46,571 bases of DNA from Planctomycetota bacterium (GTDB taxonomy: Bacteria; Planctomycetota; Planctomycetia; Pirellulales; UBA1268). This document shows positions 38,301-46,564 of the stretch, in pieces. The first letter of the stretch is position 1. Each line of letters begins with the position of its first letter. The translations under genes and the position numbers were made by a program. The stretch covers positions 1 to 46,571 of the forward strand of contig JAGWVR010000016.1 in NCBI GenBank assembly GCA_018970785.1, written 5' to 3'. The notes beneath the pieces were generated by a model. It searched no databases, was not told the origin of the DNA, and saw only the letters and a program-made list of their open reading frames with translations.

Positions 38301-38495
38301 CGGATGCTCCTGGTCCCTTGCGCGGTTCACCGGCCGAGATTCCGAAGGCCATCACGACGTGGCTTTCCGCGGAAGGGGTTTCCCCGCCGGCCGGAGTATA
38401 GCCCCGGTCGGCGCAGCGACCGAGAGGATCGCAGGAGCAGATCTTCCACGGTCGCCCGGTACCATTGCCGCCCGGTGTCCGCGTCGACCGGCGGG

Positions 38496-39920
38496 CTAGT
38501 TGCCGAGCTCCGCCAGCCGGGCCGCCGCGGCGGCCAACGCGCCGCGGACGGCGGAGGGGTCGTGGCCACGGGGGCTGTTGGCCCGCACCCGCGCCGCCCC
38601 GGTCCCCGTCGATTCGAACGCCAGCACCCGCCGCACGTCGACCAGCGCCGCGGCAGCCGCGGCCGTCCGTTCGGCAGGGGCGCCGCGCGCCCGTTGGTGA
38701 TCGAGGAGCGCCTCGAGGAGCGACAGCGCCACAACGGCCTCGTCCCACGTGGCAGCGTCGGTCGCCGCCACGGCGCGCTCGGCCAGCCCGCGCGTCGCCG
38801 CGGCGTCTCCCGAGAGCCGCGTCGCCGTCGCCAGCGTCTCCACCGCGCCGCGGACGCGCCGCGCGTCGGGCGCGCGCCACCAGTCGCGCTCGATGCCGTC
38901 ACGAAGCTGGAGGAGCTCCGGGGCGGCGCCGGGCACCGTCTCGGCGAGCAACGCCCACGCCGCCGGCTGGAGCCGGACGCGGCCACGGCTGGGAGCGACC
39001 GGCTGGCCGCGGTCGACGACCGACAACGCCTGCCGGTGGCAGCCGTAGCAGTCGAAGGCCGCGAGCTCCGGCCAGGTGCCGGCGACGCCCTCAGGACCGG
39101 CCCCGGCGCCGGCTTGCCTCGCAACCTGGTCGAGGTAGGCCTCGAGCGCCACCACCCGGCCGGTCGCCCATTCCCCGAGAGGATCGACCGAATCAGCGGG
39201 GATCGTGCCTGCCGCGGCCAAGGCCACGCGGTCGCGCCAATGGGGCGGTTGACCCTGCTTGAACGACCGCAGCTCGAACGCCAGCCGCGGATGGCCGGCG
39301 GCGACGAGGTCGTGGCTGACCTCGAAGGTCGCGCCGTCGGACCGCGGCGGCGCGCCGACGTGGCAGGGGGTGCACGTCCGCGCGCAGGTGGCTGGATCGG
39401 CGAGATCGACCATCCCGGCGGCGTTGCCGGGTGTCTTCCATCCGGGCAGCGTGTGGGCCACGACCCACTCCCCTGCGGGCCCATGGCACTGCTCGCAACT
39501 CACCCCGTCCCGGGCCCATGCTGCCGGCGCGGGGGCGTGGCAGGCGATGCAGGCGTGATGAGATGTGGCCGGCGGCTGCGGGGCGCCGTCGCGAAGCGCG
39601 ATCGCCGCGACGATCCGCTCGGCGAGCGCGCCTTCGAGGGCCCGCGCGGCGGCGGCATGGGGATCGCGCGTGATCCAGGTGGTCAGGGCGCTTTGCCAGG
39701 GGGCGTGACCGGCTTCCGCGGCGGCGTGGCAGCCGACCGACGCGCAGCTCGAGGCTCCGAGCCAGCGTTGCGGCTCGTCCGCCGCCGCCAGCGGTGCCGC
39801 GACCAGCGCCGCGACCATCCCGAGCCGGCGGCGCACCCTCGCCAATGCGCGATCACGGCCGACGCTGCCGACGGCGGCCGGCCACGGATCGTTCGGGCGA
39901 CGTGCCACCGGAAAGCGCAT
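38496..39920 (-). CDS. Exported pentahaem cytochrome c (c554-like)
   Basis: 474 residues. A signal sequence (ARVRRRLGMVAALVAAPLAAADE) precedes five haem motifs: CASVGCH (the rare CX4CH form), CIACH, CEQCH, CTPCH and CYGCH. Extra axial histidines such as VSHDLVAAGHPRL match the product of 42813-44504. The C-terminal third is a helical Ala-rich domain without haems. Periplasmic electron carrier or oxidoreductase of the cytochrome c554 group. It lies 6 bp after the decahaem gene, third in the minus-strand operon. Confidence 0.88.
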   Translation of the reverse strand: MRFPVARRPNDPWPAAVGSVGRDRALARVRRRLGMVAALVAAPLAAADEPQRWLGASSCASVGCHAAAEAGHAPWQSALTTWITRDPHAAAARALEGALAERIVAAIALRDGAPQPPATSHHACIACHAPAPAAWARDGVSCEQCHGPAGEWVVAHTLPGWKTPGNAAGMVDLADPATCARTCTPCHVGAPPRSDGATFEVSHDLVAAGHPRLAFELRSFKQGQPPHWRDRVALAAAGTIPADSVDPLGEWATGRVVALEAYLDQVARQAGAGAGPEGVAGTWPELAAFDCYGCHRQALSVVDRGQPVAPSRGRVRLQPAAWALLAETVPGAAPELLQLRDGIERDWWRAPDARRVRGAVETLATATRLSGDAAATRGLAERAVAATDAATWDEAVVALSLLEALLDHQRARGAPAERTAAAAAALVDVRRVLAFESTGTGAARVRANSPRGHDPSAVRGALAAAAARLAELGN

Positions 39921-39926
39921 GGTCGG

Positions 39927-41576
39927 TCAGCGCTCCGGGAGAGCCGCCACCGGCGCGGCCGCGGGGCCGTGCGGTCCGAGCCCATGGTAGCCGTGGCACT
40001 CGACGCAATCGTGGCGCACGCCGCCGACGGAGCGCCCCGCGGCGTCACGTCCGAGGGGTGCGTGGCAACTGGTACAGCTTTCCAGGCCGGCGATCATGAC
40101 CTTCGAGTTGTCGAGGACCTGGCCGGCGATCCCCGCCTGCCGCGTGGCGTCGTCGGGATACGCCGCGGCGTGGCAGCCCTGGCACTCGTGGCGATCGAGC
40201 GCGTGCGGCAGATTTCGATGGGGCTGGTGGTTGAAGCGCGACTTGGTCAGCCAGATGGCCGGAACCGCCGTCGGCGCGACGTCGAACCAGCCGGCATCCG
40301 TCCCCGACCGCCCGGCGCGGCCCGGGAGGAGGCTCGTCGCGGCGGGCAGGTCGCGCTCCACCAGGTCGTGGCACTTCTCGCAGGTCGCGCGCGCGAACGA
40401 CTGCGCGCGGGCGAGGCGCTCGCCGACCATCTCGCCGAGCGCCACGGCTGCCGGGTCGGTTTCCCGGATCGACGGGAGTGGCGGCGCCGCGGCCGCGCGC
40501 TCGAGCAGCGCCGGATCGCCGCGCAGCGCTTCGCCGAGCAACGTGGCTTCGAGAGCGCGGCGGATCTCGGCGCCCGACAGCCCGTGCGGCAGGACCGAAT
40601 CGGCACCAGTCCCACCGGCCGCGTCGCCGACGCCGCCGGCGACGGGCAACTGGTGGCAGGCGGCGCAGTGGCGCTCGAACTCGACCGGCAACGGATAGGC
40701 ACCGGGCGGGGCGCCGGTGAGCAACGTCGACACGCTGCGGAGATCGTCCGACCCCGCCGGGGCGAATTCGTGGCACGACGCGCAGTCGAGTTGGACGAGG
40801 GCGTCGACGGACTCACCGCGCGGTTGGTAACGCGCCCGGTCGGCCTCCGCGAGCATGGCATACGTCCAGGCCGTGCCGCGTTCGCGCTGCCCGGGAGCCG
40901 CGTCGGGAGCGAACGACAGTCCGGCGAGCATGTGGCGACCATGGGAGAACTTCAGCCTCCCGGGATCCCGTTCCAAACCGCGGAAGGGCGGGTGCGTCCC
41001 GGCGGCGAAACCGGTCACCGGCTGTTCGACCGGTGACGGGGCGACGGCGGGAGCCTCCGTGGCCGGCAGGCGGTGGGCGGCAATGTCGGCGTGGCAGTGG
41101 GTGCAGGTGCGATCGGCGACCCGGACGATGTCGGCATCGCGGCCACGGTGATCCTGGTGGCAGGAGCCACAGGAGCCGACTTCGTGGAAGTTCTGCAGCG
41201 GATGGTGGGGACGCGCGGCGACGTCGGCATGGCAGACCTCGCACTTCGCATCGGCCCGGTCGCGCGTCGCCGCGGTCGACAGGAAGGTGTCGTCGGTGAT
41301 CGGCTGGAAGGGCTCGTGGCAGGCCTGGCAGTCGCGTTCCCAACGGGCGTGGACCGCCGCGACCGGTCCGGGTGAATGGTGCCGCGGCGGGTCGATCGCC
41401 CCCCAGGCGACCCAGGCCACCCCCGCCGCGAGGCCGGCGACGGCCACCCAGCGCCGGGCGCGCTGCAACAGGCTCGGCCGGCGGTAGTAGTCGCGGTCGA
41501 TCCGCGACACCTGGCCGCGCGACGTCGGTCGCTTCGCCCCGGTATCGCGGCCGTCGGATTCGGTTGGCTGCACCAT
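39927..41576 (-). CDS. Membrane-anchored decahaem cytochrome c
   Basis: 549 residues from the ATG at 41576. A transmembrane helix (about residues 43-60, WVAVAGLAAGVAWVAWGAI) after a basic segment gives an N-terminal anchor. Ten CXXCH motifs follow: CQACH, CEVCH, CGSCH, CTHCH, CASCH, CAACH, CEKCH, CQGCH, CTSCH and CVECH. Many free histidines suggest bis-His ligation. It probably passes electrons from the b-type cytochrome encoded just upstream (22-bp gap) to the pentahaem protein downstream. The terminal acceptor or donor cannot be inferred. Confidence 0.9.
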   Translation of the reverse strand: MVQPTESDGRDTGAKRPTSRGQVSRIDRDYYRRPSLLQRARRWVAVAGLAAGVAWVAWGAIDPPRHHSPGPVAAVHARWERDCQACHEPFQPITDDTFLSTAATRDRADAKCEVCHADVAARPHHPLQNFHEVGSCGSCHQDHRGRDADIVRVADRTCTHCHADIAAHRLPATEAPAVAPSPVEQPVTGFAAGTHPPFRGLERDPGRLKFSHGRHMLAGLSFAPDAAPGQRERGTAWTYAMLAEADRARYQPRGESVDALVQLDCASCHEFAPAGSDDLRSVSTLLTGAPPGAYPLPVEFERHCAACHQLPVAGGVGDAAGGTGADSVLPHGLSGAEIRRALEATLLGEALRGDPALLERAAAAPPLPSIRETDPAAVALGEMVGERLARAQSFARATCEKCHDLVERDLPAATSLLPGRAGRSGTDAGWFDVAPTAVPAIWLTKSRFNHQPHRNLPHALDRHECQGCHAAAYPDDATRQAGIAGQVLDNSKVMIAGLESCTSCHAPLGRDAAGRSVGGVRHDCVECHGYHGLGPHGPAAAPVAALPER

Positions 41577-41598
41577 CGATCCACCAGCCTCAGGTTGG

Positions 41599-42567
41599 TC
41601 ACCAATAGTTGAAGGCGATCGGAATGTGGACTGCGAGGAGGACGCCGAGGACGACCGAGAGCGGGAGGTGGACGAGGATCCAGAGGTGCAACCAGCGGTG
41701 GAGCCTGGCCTGAAGGTCGAACTGCCGGCGGCAGTCACAGGCCTGTTCGATCCGCTCGACGAGCCAGGCGGCCTCCGCAGGGATGACGGCGCGGAGATCG
41801 GCGAAGAACCGGGCGGCGCCCGGCGCGGTCGCCAGCGGCGAGCCACCTCCACGGCCGGCCAGCAGGTAGGGACGGACCTCGGTGACGAACCGGCGCCGCA
41901 GTTCCTCGGTGCCGGGGATCACCGCGTGGACGGCGAGCGTCTCGACGACGCGCCCCTGGATGCCCGTCATCGCCCGGAAGCCGGTGACGACGGCGTGGTC
42001 GCCGTCGTCGGCATCGTCGCCGGCGGCTTCGTGCCGGTGATCGCCGCTGGCCAGCGCACACGATGCATCGACCAGCCGCCAAACATCCTGGCACTGCTGC
42101 CTGGCGACGTGGTCGATCTGGTCGTAGATCGTCTCCGCCGGGACCTGCTCGAGGAGCGCCTTCGGGAGGTACTGCTGGAGGACCAGCCCCCAGATCCCAC
42201 TGGCGATGACGATGAAGAACACCACCATCAGCGCCTGGTTGAGCAGCCCGCCGATGAACAACAGCCGGGCGTGGAGCAGCACCAGCGGAACCGCCAGAAG
42301 GCCGAGCCAGACGTGGGCCCGGAGCCACGACTGGGCCGATCCGAGCCGCCAGCTGCGGACGCGCTTCCGCGGCCACAGCAGCAACTCGAAGAGGATGATC
42401 GCCCCGCCGGCGATCCCGCACGCCAACCCGACGCGGCTGCTTCCCCCCGGAAGGCGGCCAAGCTCCCGCCACTCGGCGACGTACCACGCCGCCGCGGCCA
42501 GCGCGACCAGCGTGATCGCCACGATCCAGCGACGGTCCTTCGGCCATGTCCTCCCGCCGATGATCAC
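41599..42567 (-). CDS. Membrane b-type cytochrome, first gene of the cytochrome operon
   Basis: 322 residues. The GTG at 42567 has GAGGAG 7 bases upstream; no in-frame ATG exists nearby. Transmembrane helices: WIVAITLVALAAAAWYV, GLACGIAGGAIILFELLLW, HVWLGLLAVPLVLLHARLLF, ALMVVFFIVIASGIWGLVL and a last helix from HRWLHLWILVHLPLSVVLGVLL. His pairs in HVWLGLLAVPLVLLH and in WLHLWILVHLPL, plus VHIPIAF, could bind two b haems. A soluble loop of about 120 residues separates the helices. Probable role: quinol-cytochrome c electron transfer in the inner membrane, to the decahaem protein. The family name is uncertain. Confidence 0.75.
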   Translation of the reverse strand: MIIGGRTWPKDRRWIVAITLVALAAAAWYVAEWRELGRLPGGSSRVGLACGIAGGAIILFELLLWPRKRVRSWRLGSAQSWLRAHVWLGLLAVPLVLLHARLLFIGGLLNQALMVVFFIVIASGIWGLVLQQYLPKALLEQVPAETIYDQIDHVARQQCQDVWRLVDASCALASGDHRHEAAGDDADDGDHAVVTGFRAMTGIQGRVVETLAVHAVIPGTEELRRRFVTEVRPYLLAGRGGGSPLATAPGAARFFADLRAVIPAEAAWLVERIEQACDCRRQFDLQARLHRWLHLWILVHLPLSVVLGVLLAVHIPIAFNYW

Positions 42568-42812
42568 CGCCAGTCTCCTCGGGGCCGCCGGGGCCGGCGG
42601 GACGTCGTCGGGAAGCGTGCCAGAGCTGTCCGAATGTAGTTGGCCTGATCGGCTTCGGCAAAAGGCGCCGCTTTCCCAGGTTGCCAATCCACTGCGGCCC
42701 GTGCCTGGCAAGGGGCGTCGACTGCACCGGACCCTGGCCGGCGCTGCACGGCTGGCTCGGCGGCGGGAGCCGCGCGCGCCGATAGTGCCGCCATTTGGCC
42801 GCGGGTGAGCGC

Positions 42813-44504
42813 ATGCGTCCCTTCCGACGGACTTCTGCCCTGGCGACACTCGCGGCGCCGTTCTTTGCCGGGGTGATCACGCTGGGGGCGACGCCGCCAT
42901 CCGATCCGCCGGGCCCGGGGCCGGCGCGGTCCTGTCCGGCTCCGGAGTGCATCGTCGCCCCAGCTATCCGTGGACAAAGCCCTCCCTGGCCTTTGTCCAC
43001 TCAGGCGACCGCGGGAAACGCCCAGGGTTTCCCGGGTCGCCGTCGGCCGCATCCGGCGGCCGGGCACTTTTTCAACGGGCTGCCAGGAGAAACCGGTCCG
43101 GCCACCGACACGCCGTACCCGGGAATGACGCCCGACCCGGCCGGCCGCGGACTGGCGACCGCGTCGTGCGCGTCGTCGAGCTGCCACGGCGGCCCACGCG
43201 GCGGCAACCACGCGATCCACTCGTTCTCCGCCACGACATGGGGGGAGAGCGATCCCCATGCCGGCGCCTACCAGACGCTGTTCGAACCGCGCTCGCTGCG
43301 GATGGCGAAGCTGCTGGGCATCGGCCCGCCCCACACCGAGCGCCAGTGCCTGGCGTGCCACTCCGTCCAGGAAGGGATCGAGCGGCCGCTGCCCCGCGCG
43401 GTTCTGTCCGACGGCGTCGGCTGCGCGTCGTGCCACGGCGACGCCTCGCGATGGCTCGAGTCCCATTCGACCGACGCCTGGAAGGGCTTGTCCCCCGCCG
43501 ACAAGTCGGCGCTGGGTTTCACCGACCTCTCCGGCCCCCGGGAACGGGCCCGGGTCTGCGCACGCTGCCATGTCGGCGACGCCGACCACGACATGCACCA
43601 CGACCACGTCGCCGCCGGGCATCCACGGCTGTTCTTCGAGTTGGCCCAGCTCCAGCGGCGCTGGCCGCGCCACTGGGACCCCCACGGCAGGGCCGAGTCG
43701 GCACCCGACTTCAACGCCCGCAGCTGGGCCGTCGGGCAGGCGGCGGCTCTCGAGGCTGCCGCCGAGCTGCTGGCTGCCCGCGCCACCCGTGCCGCCGTGG
43801 CGATCCGCGGCGGCGAGCGGGCGCGGTGGCCGGAGTTCACCGAATTCGATTGCCTCGCATGCCACCGCGATCTCGCCCCGGCACCGGTGCTTGCTTCACG
43901 TGGCCAAAGCCATCCCTGGCCTTTGGCCACTGATGCGACCGCGGGAAACGCCGAGGGTTTCCCAGGTCGTGGCCAAAGCCAAGCCGATCTCCCCCGCACG
44001 TTGCCCCCCGGCACGCCGGGATGGCAACCCTGGTTCGTGACCGGGTCGAGATGGCTCGACCGCTCGCTCGACGGCGACGCGGCCACCGCCGAGCTGGCCG
44101 AGCGCACCGCCGCGCTGCGCCGCCTCCTCGCCCGCGAATGGACCGCCACCGACGCGACGCGGGTCGAGCGGATCGCCGCCGAGGCGCGGAGCCTGGCCCG
44201 CGTCGCCGGCCGCAGCGCCGACACGCTGGCCGCCGCCCCGTGCATCACCGTGGCGGCCGACGGCTCCCGTCTCGACACGCTCTCGGCCGGCGACCCGCGC
44301 CTGTGGCGGAGTTGGGAAGCGGCGGTGCAGTCGACGCTCGCCCTCGAGGCGGCCTGCCGCGGCGGCCCTGCTCCGCTCGGCAGCGCTGCCCCCGACGGGC
44401 CGCTCGACGATCTCCGCGAGAGCCTGCTCTATCCGCCGGGATTCGACGCTCCGGTCGGCTTCGACCCGGTCCGTTTCCGGGAGCAGCGGGACGCCGTACG
44501 ATGA
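42813..44504 (+). CDS. Exported pentahaem cytochrome c carrying two in-frame palindromic elements
   Basis: 563 residues from the ATG at 42813 (MRPFRRTSALATLAAPFFAG is a good signal peptide; an ATG at 42795 is possible). Haem motifs: CASSSCH (CX4CH), CLACH, CASCH, CARCH and CLACH, with HDHVAAGHPRL between them, paralogous to the product of 38496-39920. Two palindromic repeat copies are translated: one between signal peptide and first haem (RGQSPPWPL...), one after the last haem (RGQSHPWPL...). The paralogues lack both peptides. It ends in an ATGA overlap with the next cytochrome gene. Periplasmic electron transfer. Confidence 0.88.
   Translation: MRPFRRTSALATLAAPFFAGVITLGATPPSDPPGPGPARSCPAPECIVAPAIRGQSPPWPLSTQATAGNAQGFPGRRRPHPAAGHFFNGLPGETGPATDTPYPGMTPDPAGRGLATASCASSSCHGGPRGGNHAIHSFSATTWGESDPHAGAYQTLFEPRSLRMAKLLGIGPPHTERQCLACHSVQEGIERPLPRAVLSDGVGCASCHGDASRWLESHSTDAWKGLSPADKSALGFTDLSGPRERARVCARCHVGDADHDMHHDHVAAGHPRLFFELAQLQRRWPRHWDPHGRAESAPDFNARSWAVGQAAALEAAAELLAARATRAAVAIRGGERARWPEFTEFDCLACHRDLAPAPVLASRGQSHPWPLATDATAGNAEGFPGRGQSQADLPRTLPPGTPGWQPWFVTGSRWLDRSLDGDAATAELAERTAALRRLLAREWTATDATRVERIAAEARSLARVAGRSADTLAAAPCITVAADGSRLDTLSAGDPRLWRSWEAAVQSTLALEAACRGGPAPLGSAAPDGPLDDLRESLLYPPGFDAPVGFDPVRFREQRDAVR
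42964..43086 (+). repeat. Palindromic element inside a coding sequence
   Basis: Hairpin 1: GTGGACAAAG (42970-42979) with CTTTGTCCAC (42991-43000). Hairpin 2: GACC-G-CGGGAAAC (43007-43019) with GTTTCCCG-GGTC (43027-43038). Hairpin 3: CGGCCGC (43044-43050) with GCGGCCG (43056-43062). The outer ends are eroded versions of the terminal repeats at 19910-20030. At 123 bp it keeps the reading frame. Confidence 0.85.
43899..43980 (+). repeat. Second palindromic element inside the same coding sequence
   Basis: 63 of 70 positions match 42969-43038. Hairpin 1 is GTGGCCAAAG (43900-43909) with CTTTGGCCAC (43921-43930), where both bases of one pair differ from the other copy (A-T to C-G). Hairpin 2 is at 43937-43968. 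The third hairpin is missing; instead CGTGGCCAAAGCC is repeated at both ends (43899-43911 and 43968-43980). Confidence 0.85.
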
Positions 44505-46054
44505 CCGCGATCGTCGCGATTCGATTCCCGGGAGCGGCGCGGATGCGCCCGATCGGCACCATGCGTCGCCCCCCAGTCGGCCCGGTCGTCGCGGCGCTCG
44601 TGCTTGCCCTCCACGCCGCGCCGGTCGCATCCACCGCGCCCCCCGATCAGCTCCCCGCGCCGACCGCCGAGGCGCCCGCGTTCAAGGGGACCGAGTTCTG
44701 CATGCGCTGCCACCGCAGCGAGCAGAGCGAGTGGTGCGACCAGGCGACGAGCACCGCGTGGCGACACGATGCCCATTCCCGTTCGCACCTCGCGCTCCTT
44801 CCCTCCAACCCACGGACGCGGGCGATGGAGGAGACGCTCGGCATCAAGGCGGCGGAGACCCGCAGCTGCGTCGCCTGCCACACCCGCTCCCCGGCCGAGC
44901 CGGCCCCCGAGGAGACGATCGCCGACGACGACAACCGGTTTTTCCACTCCGGGATCAGCTGCGAGACCTGCCACGGGGCGGGGAGCGCCTACTTCGAGCC
45001 CCATCTCCATGCCACCTGGCGCTTTCTTCCGACGGCGGAGAAAGCCCTCCTCGGGATGGCAGACCTGCGCGACCCGGTCACCAAGGCGCGCAACTGCCTC
45101 GGCTGCCATCTCGGCGATCCCGACACGGACCGCGTCGTGCCCCACGCGGCGTACGCCGCCGGTCATCCGCCGCTGGGAGCGTTCGACATCGAGGCCGCGA
45201 GCCGCGCGATGGGGCCGCACTGGAAGCGGGTCTGGGAGAAGTCGGAGCGGATCCAAGCGTTGGCTGCCGCCGCCGACTACCGGGTCGAGGCCGCGAGCAC
45301 GACGCACCGGTCGCTGATCGGGGCGCTGGTCGCCCTGCGCGAGTCGGGGTTGCTCGTGCAAAAGGGCGCCGCCCGCGCGACGGGACCGGCCGCCGATCCA
45401 TCGGCCTCCTGGCCCGAACTGTCGCTCCACGACTGCCAGGCCTGCCACCACGACCTCGTCGTCCCCAGCCGTCGGCAGCAGGCCGGGTACGGCGCGCTTG
45501 TGCCGGGGAGGCCGGGGCTCGTGCGCTGGCCGCAGCGCGCCGCCGAGGCCGCCTTCGCGGTGGCGGAGATGCCGACCACCGCCGACGCCGTCCTCGCCCC
45601 GTGGATCGTGTCGCTCAATGCCCGGCCGTTCGGCCGCCCCGAGGACATCCGTTCCCCCGCGGGCGCCGGCGAGTCGCTCGCGCGGATCGACGCGGCGATC
45701 GCGGCGCTGGCCGCCGAGCGGCGCGACGCCGCTCTTCCCGCCCGTCAGCAGCGGATCGCGGTGACACTCGCCGCCGCCGGACCGCGGTCAGGCGACCTCG
45801 ACACGGCGCGGGCCATCGGCTGGCCGCTCGTCGCGGCGCTGGCCGACGCGGAAGGATGGCCCGACGACGCCCGCGCCGCCGCACGGGCCCGGCTCACCGA
45901 CGTCCTGGGGCTGTCGATCCCAGGCCCCCCTGCGGGCACCGACGAATCACGGGCTTTTTGGCGGACGTCACTCGACCGCGCCGCCACCTTCGACCCGGCC
46001 ACCGCCGCGGAGTCCTTCAGCCTGCCGCCGCCGGCGAACTCGGCGGGCAAGTAG
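44501..46054 (+). CDS. Exported pentahaem cytochrome c
   Basis: 517 residues from the ATG at 44501, which overlaps the previous stop as ATGA; ATGs at 44543 and 44561 would place the signal peptide (VGPVVAALVLALHAAPVAS) nearer the start. Haem motifs: CMRCH, CVACH, CETCH, CLGCH and CQACH; unlike its paralogues there is no CX4CH. The AYAAGHPPLGAFDIE segment aligns with VAAGHPRLFFEL of the upstream protein. A haem-free helical domain of about 200 residues forms the C-terminus. Second gene of the plus-strand cytochrome operon, presumably acting with the upstream pentahaem protein in the periplasm. Confidence 0.88.
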   Translation: MTAIVAIRFPGAARMRPIGTMRRPPVGPVVAALVLALHAAPVASTAPPDQLPAPTAEAPAFKGTEFCMRCHRSEQSEWCDQATSTAWRHDAHSRSHLALLPSNPRTRAMEETLGIKAAETRSCVACHTRSPAEPAPEETIADDDNRFFHSGISCETCHGAGSAYFEPHLHATWRFLPTAEKALLGMADLRDPVTKARNCLGCHLGDPDTDRVVPHAAYAAGHPPLGAFDIEAASRAMGPHWKRVWEKSERIQALAAAADYRVEAASTTHRSLIGALVALRESGLLVQKGAARATGPAADPSASWPELSLHDCQACHHDLVVPSRRQQAGYGALVPGRPGLVRWPQRAAEAAFAVAEMPTTADAVLAPWIVSLNARPFGRPEDIRSPAGAGESLARIDAAIAALAAERRDAALPARQQRIAVTLAAAGPRSGDLDTARAIGWPLVAALADAEGWPDDARAAARARLTDVLGLSIPGPPAGTDESRAFWRTSLDRAATFDPATAAESFSLPPPANSAGK

Positions 46055-46069
46055 ACCGCGCCTCAGATC

Positions 46070-46087
46070 CCCGCCCACGCAAGCGGG
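46070..46087 (+). terminator. Weak hairpin after the cytochrome operon
   Basis: CCCGC (46070-46074) pairs with GCGGG (46083-46087), 16 bp past the stop codon. It has a short stem and no T-run, so it is only a possible terminator. The remaining sequence to 46270 is less GC-rich and shows no gene. Confidence 0.25.
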
Positions 46088-46270
46088 CGACGTCGCCGGT
46101 CAGCGACGGGGCGATCTGCTTCAGGAATGGCCCCCCGGTATGGCGTGAGCCGAAGGGCAGTTATACTGCGTGCTCTGCGAGGTATCGCCCCGGTATCCAC
46201 GTGGCTGGATCGTCGCAATCGATTGCCGGGAGGCCGTTTGCGGTCGAACCTCGCCAATGGTGGTCGGCGC

Positions 46271-46298
46271 TTAACACGCGTCCCTCGGCTGTTATACA
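46271..46298 (+). promoter_or_regulatory. Sigma70-like promoter of the toxin-antitoxin module
   Basis: TTAACA (46271-46276), a 16-bp spacer, then TATACA (46293-46298). It lies about 40 bp before the antitoxin start. The -10 hexamer sits inside the palindrome at 46292-46308. Confidence 0.5.
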
Positions 46299-46321
46299 GA
46301 CCGTATAAATACACGTTGTAT
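46292..46321. promoter_or_regulatory. Two adjacent palindromes, likely autoregulatory operator
   Basis: TTATAC-N5-GTATAA (46292-46308) is directly followed by ATACA-N3-TGTAT (46309-46321). Overlap with the -10 box fits repression by the antitoxin or the toxin-antitoxin complex, the usual arrangement for such modules. Confidence 0.5.
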
Positions 46322-46339
46322 CTGTGGTAGGATGCATTC

Positions 46340-46564
46340 ATGATTGACATAGCTCAGGCCCTTACCGAACTGACAGCCCTGCCGATTCATGATCGGTTAC
46401 GCGTGGTCGAATCGTTGTGGGACAGTATCCCGCCAAACTCGCCCATCGAGGTTTCTCCCGAGCAGCGGGCAGAACTGCAGCGGCGGATCGCCGCTCACGA
46501 GCGGTCGCCCGAGCAGTTACTCACGTGGGACGAGGTTCTCGATCGCCTGCGGGATAGTCGATGA
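46340..46564 (+). CDS. Antitoxin of addiction-module component family
   Basis: 74 residues, MIDIAQALTELTALPIHDRLRVVESLWDSI at the start and WDEVLDRLRDSR at the end. This is the pattern of the small 'putative addiction module component' antitoxins paired with RelE/ParE toxins: LP..ER/DRL..VE.LWDSI, a central RRI.AHE, and a C-terminal W.EV. AGGA lies 7 bases before the ATG at 46340. Its TGA overlaps the next start as ATGA. Codon use is less GC-rich than in the rest of the window, typical of a mobile module. Confidence 0.85.
   Translation: MIDIAQALTELTALPIHDRLRVVESLWDSIPPNSPIEVSPEQRAELQRRIAAHERSPEQLLTWDEVLDRLRDSR

Noticed and set aside
38333..38397. Possible degenerate copy of the palindromic element upstream of the sterol-desaturase-family gene
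   Set aside because: It has GCGGAAAGCC and GGCCTTCGG arms and a GGGGTTTCCCC stretch, but the order and loop do not match the family well enough.
41735..43000. Minus-strand frame starting DKGQGGLCPR, like one at the window start
   Set aside because: The shared N-terminus arises because both frames begin inside copies of the palindromic element; no real protein is implied.
46063..46350. 95-codon minus-strand frame in the leader of the toxin-antitoxin module
   Set aside because: It overlaps the promoter and operator, has no Shine-Dalgarno sequence and no recognisable features.
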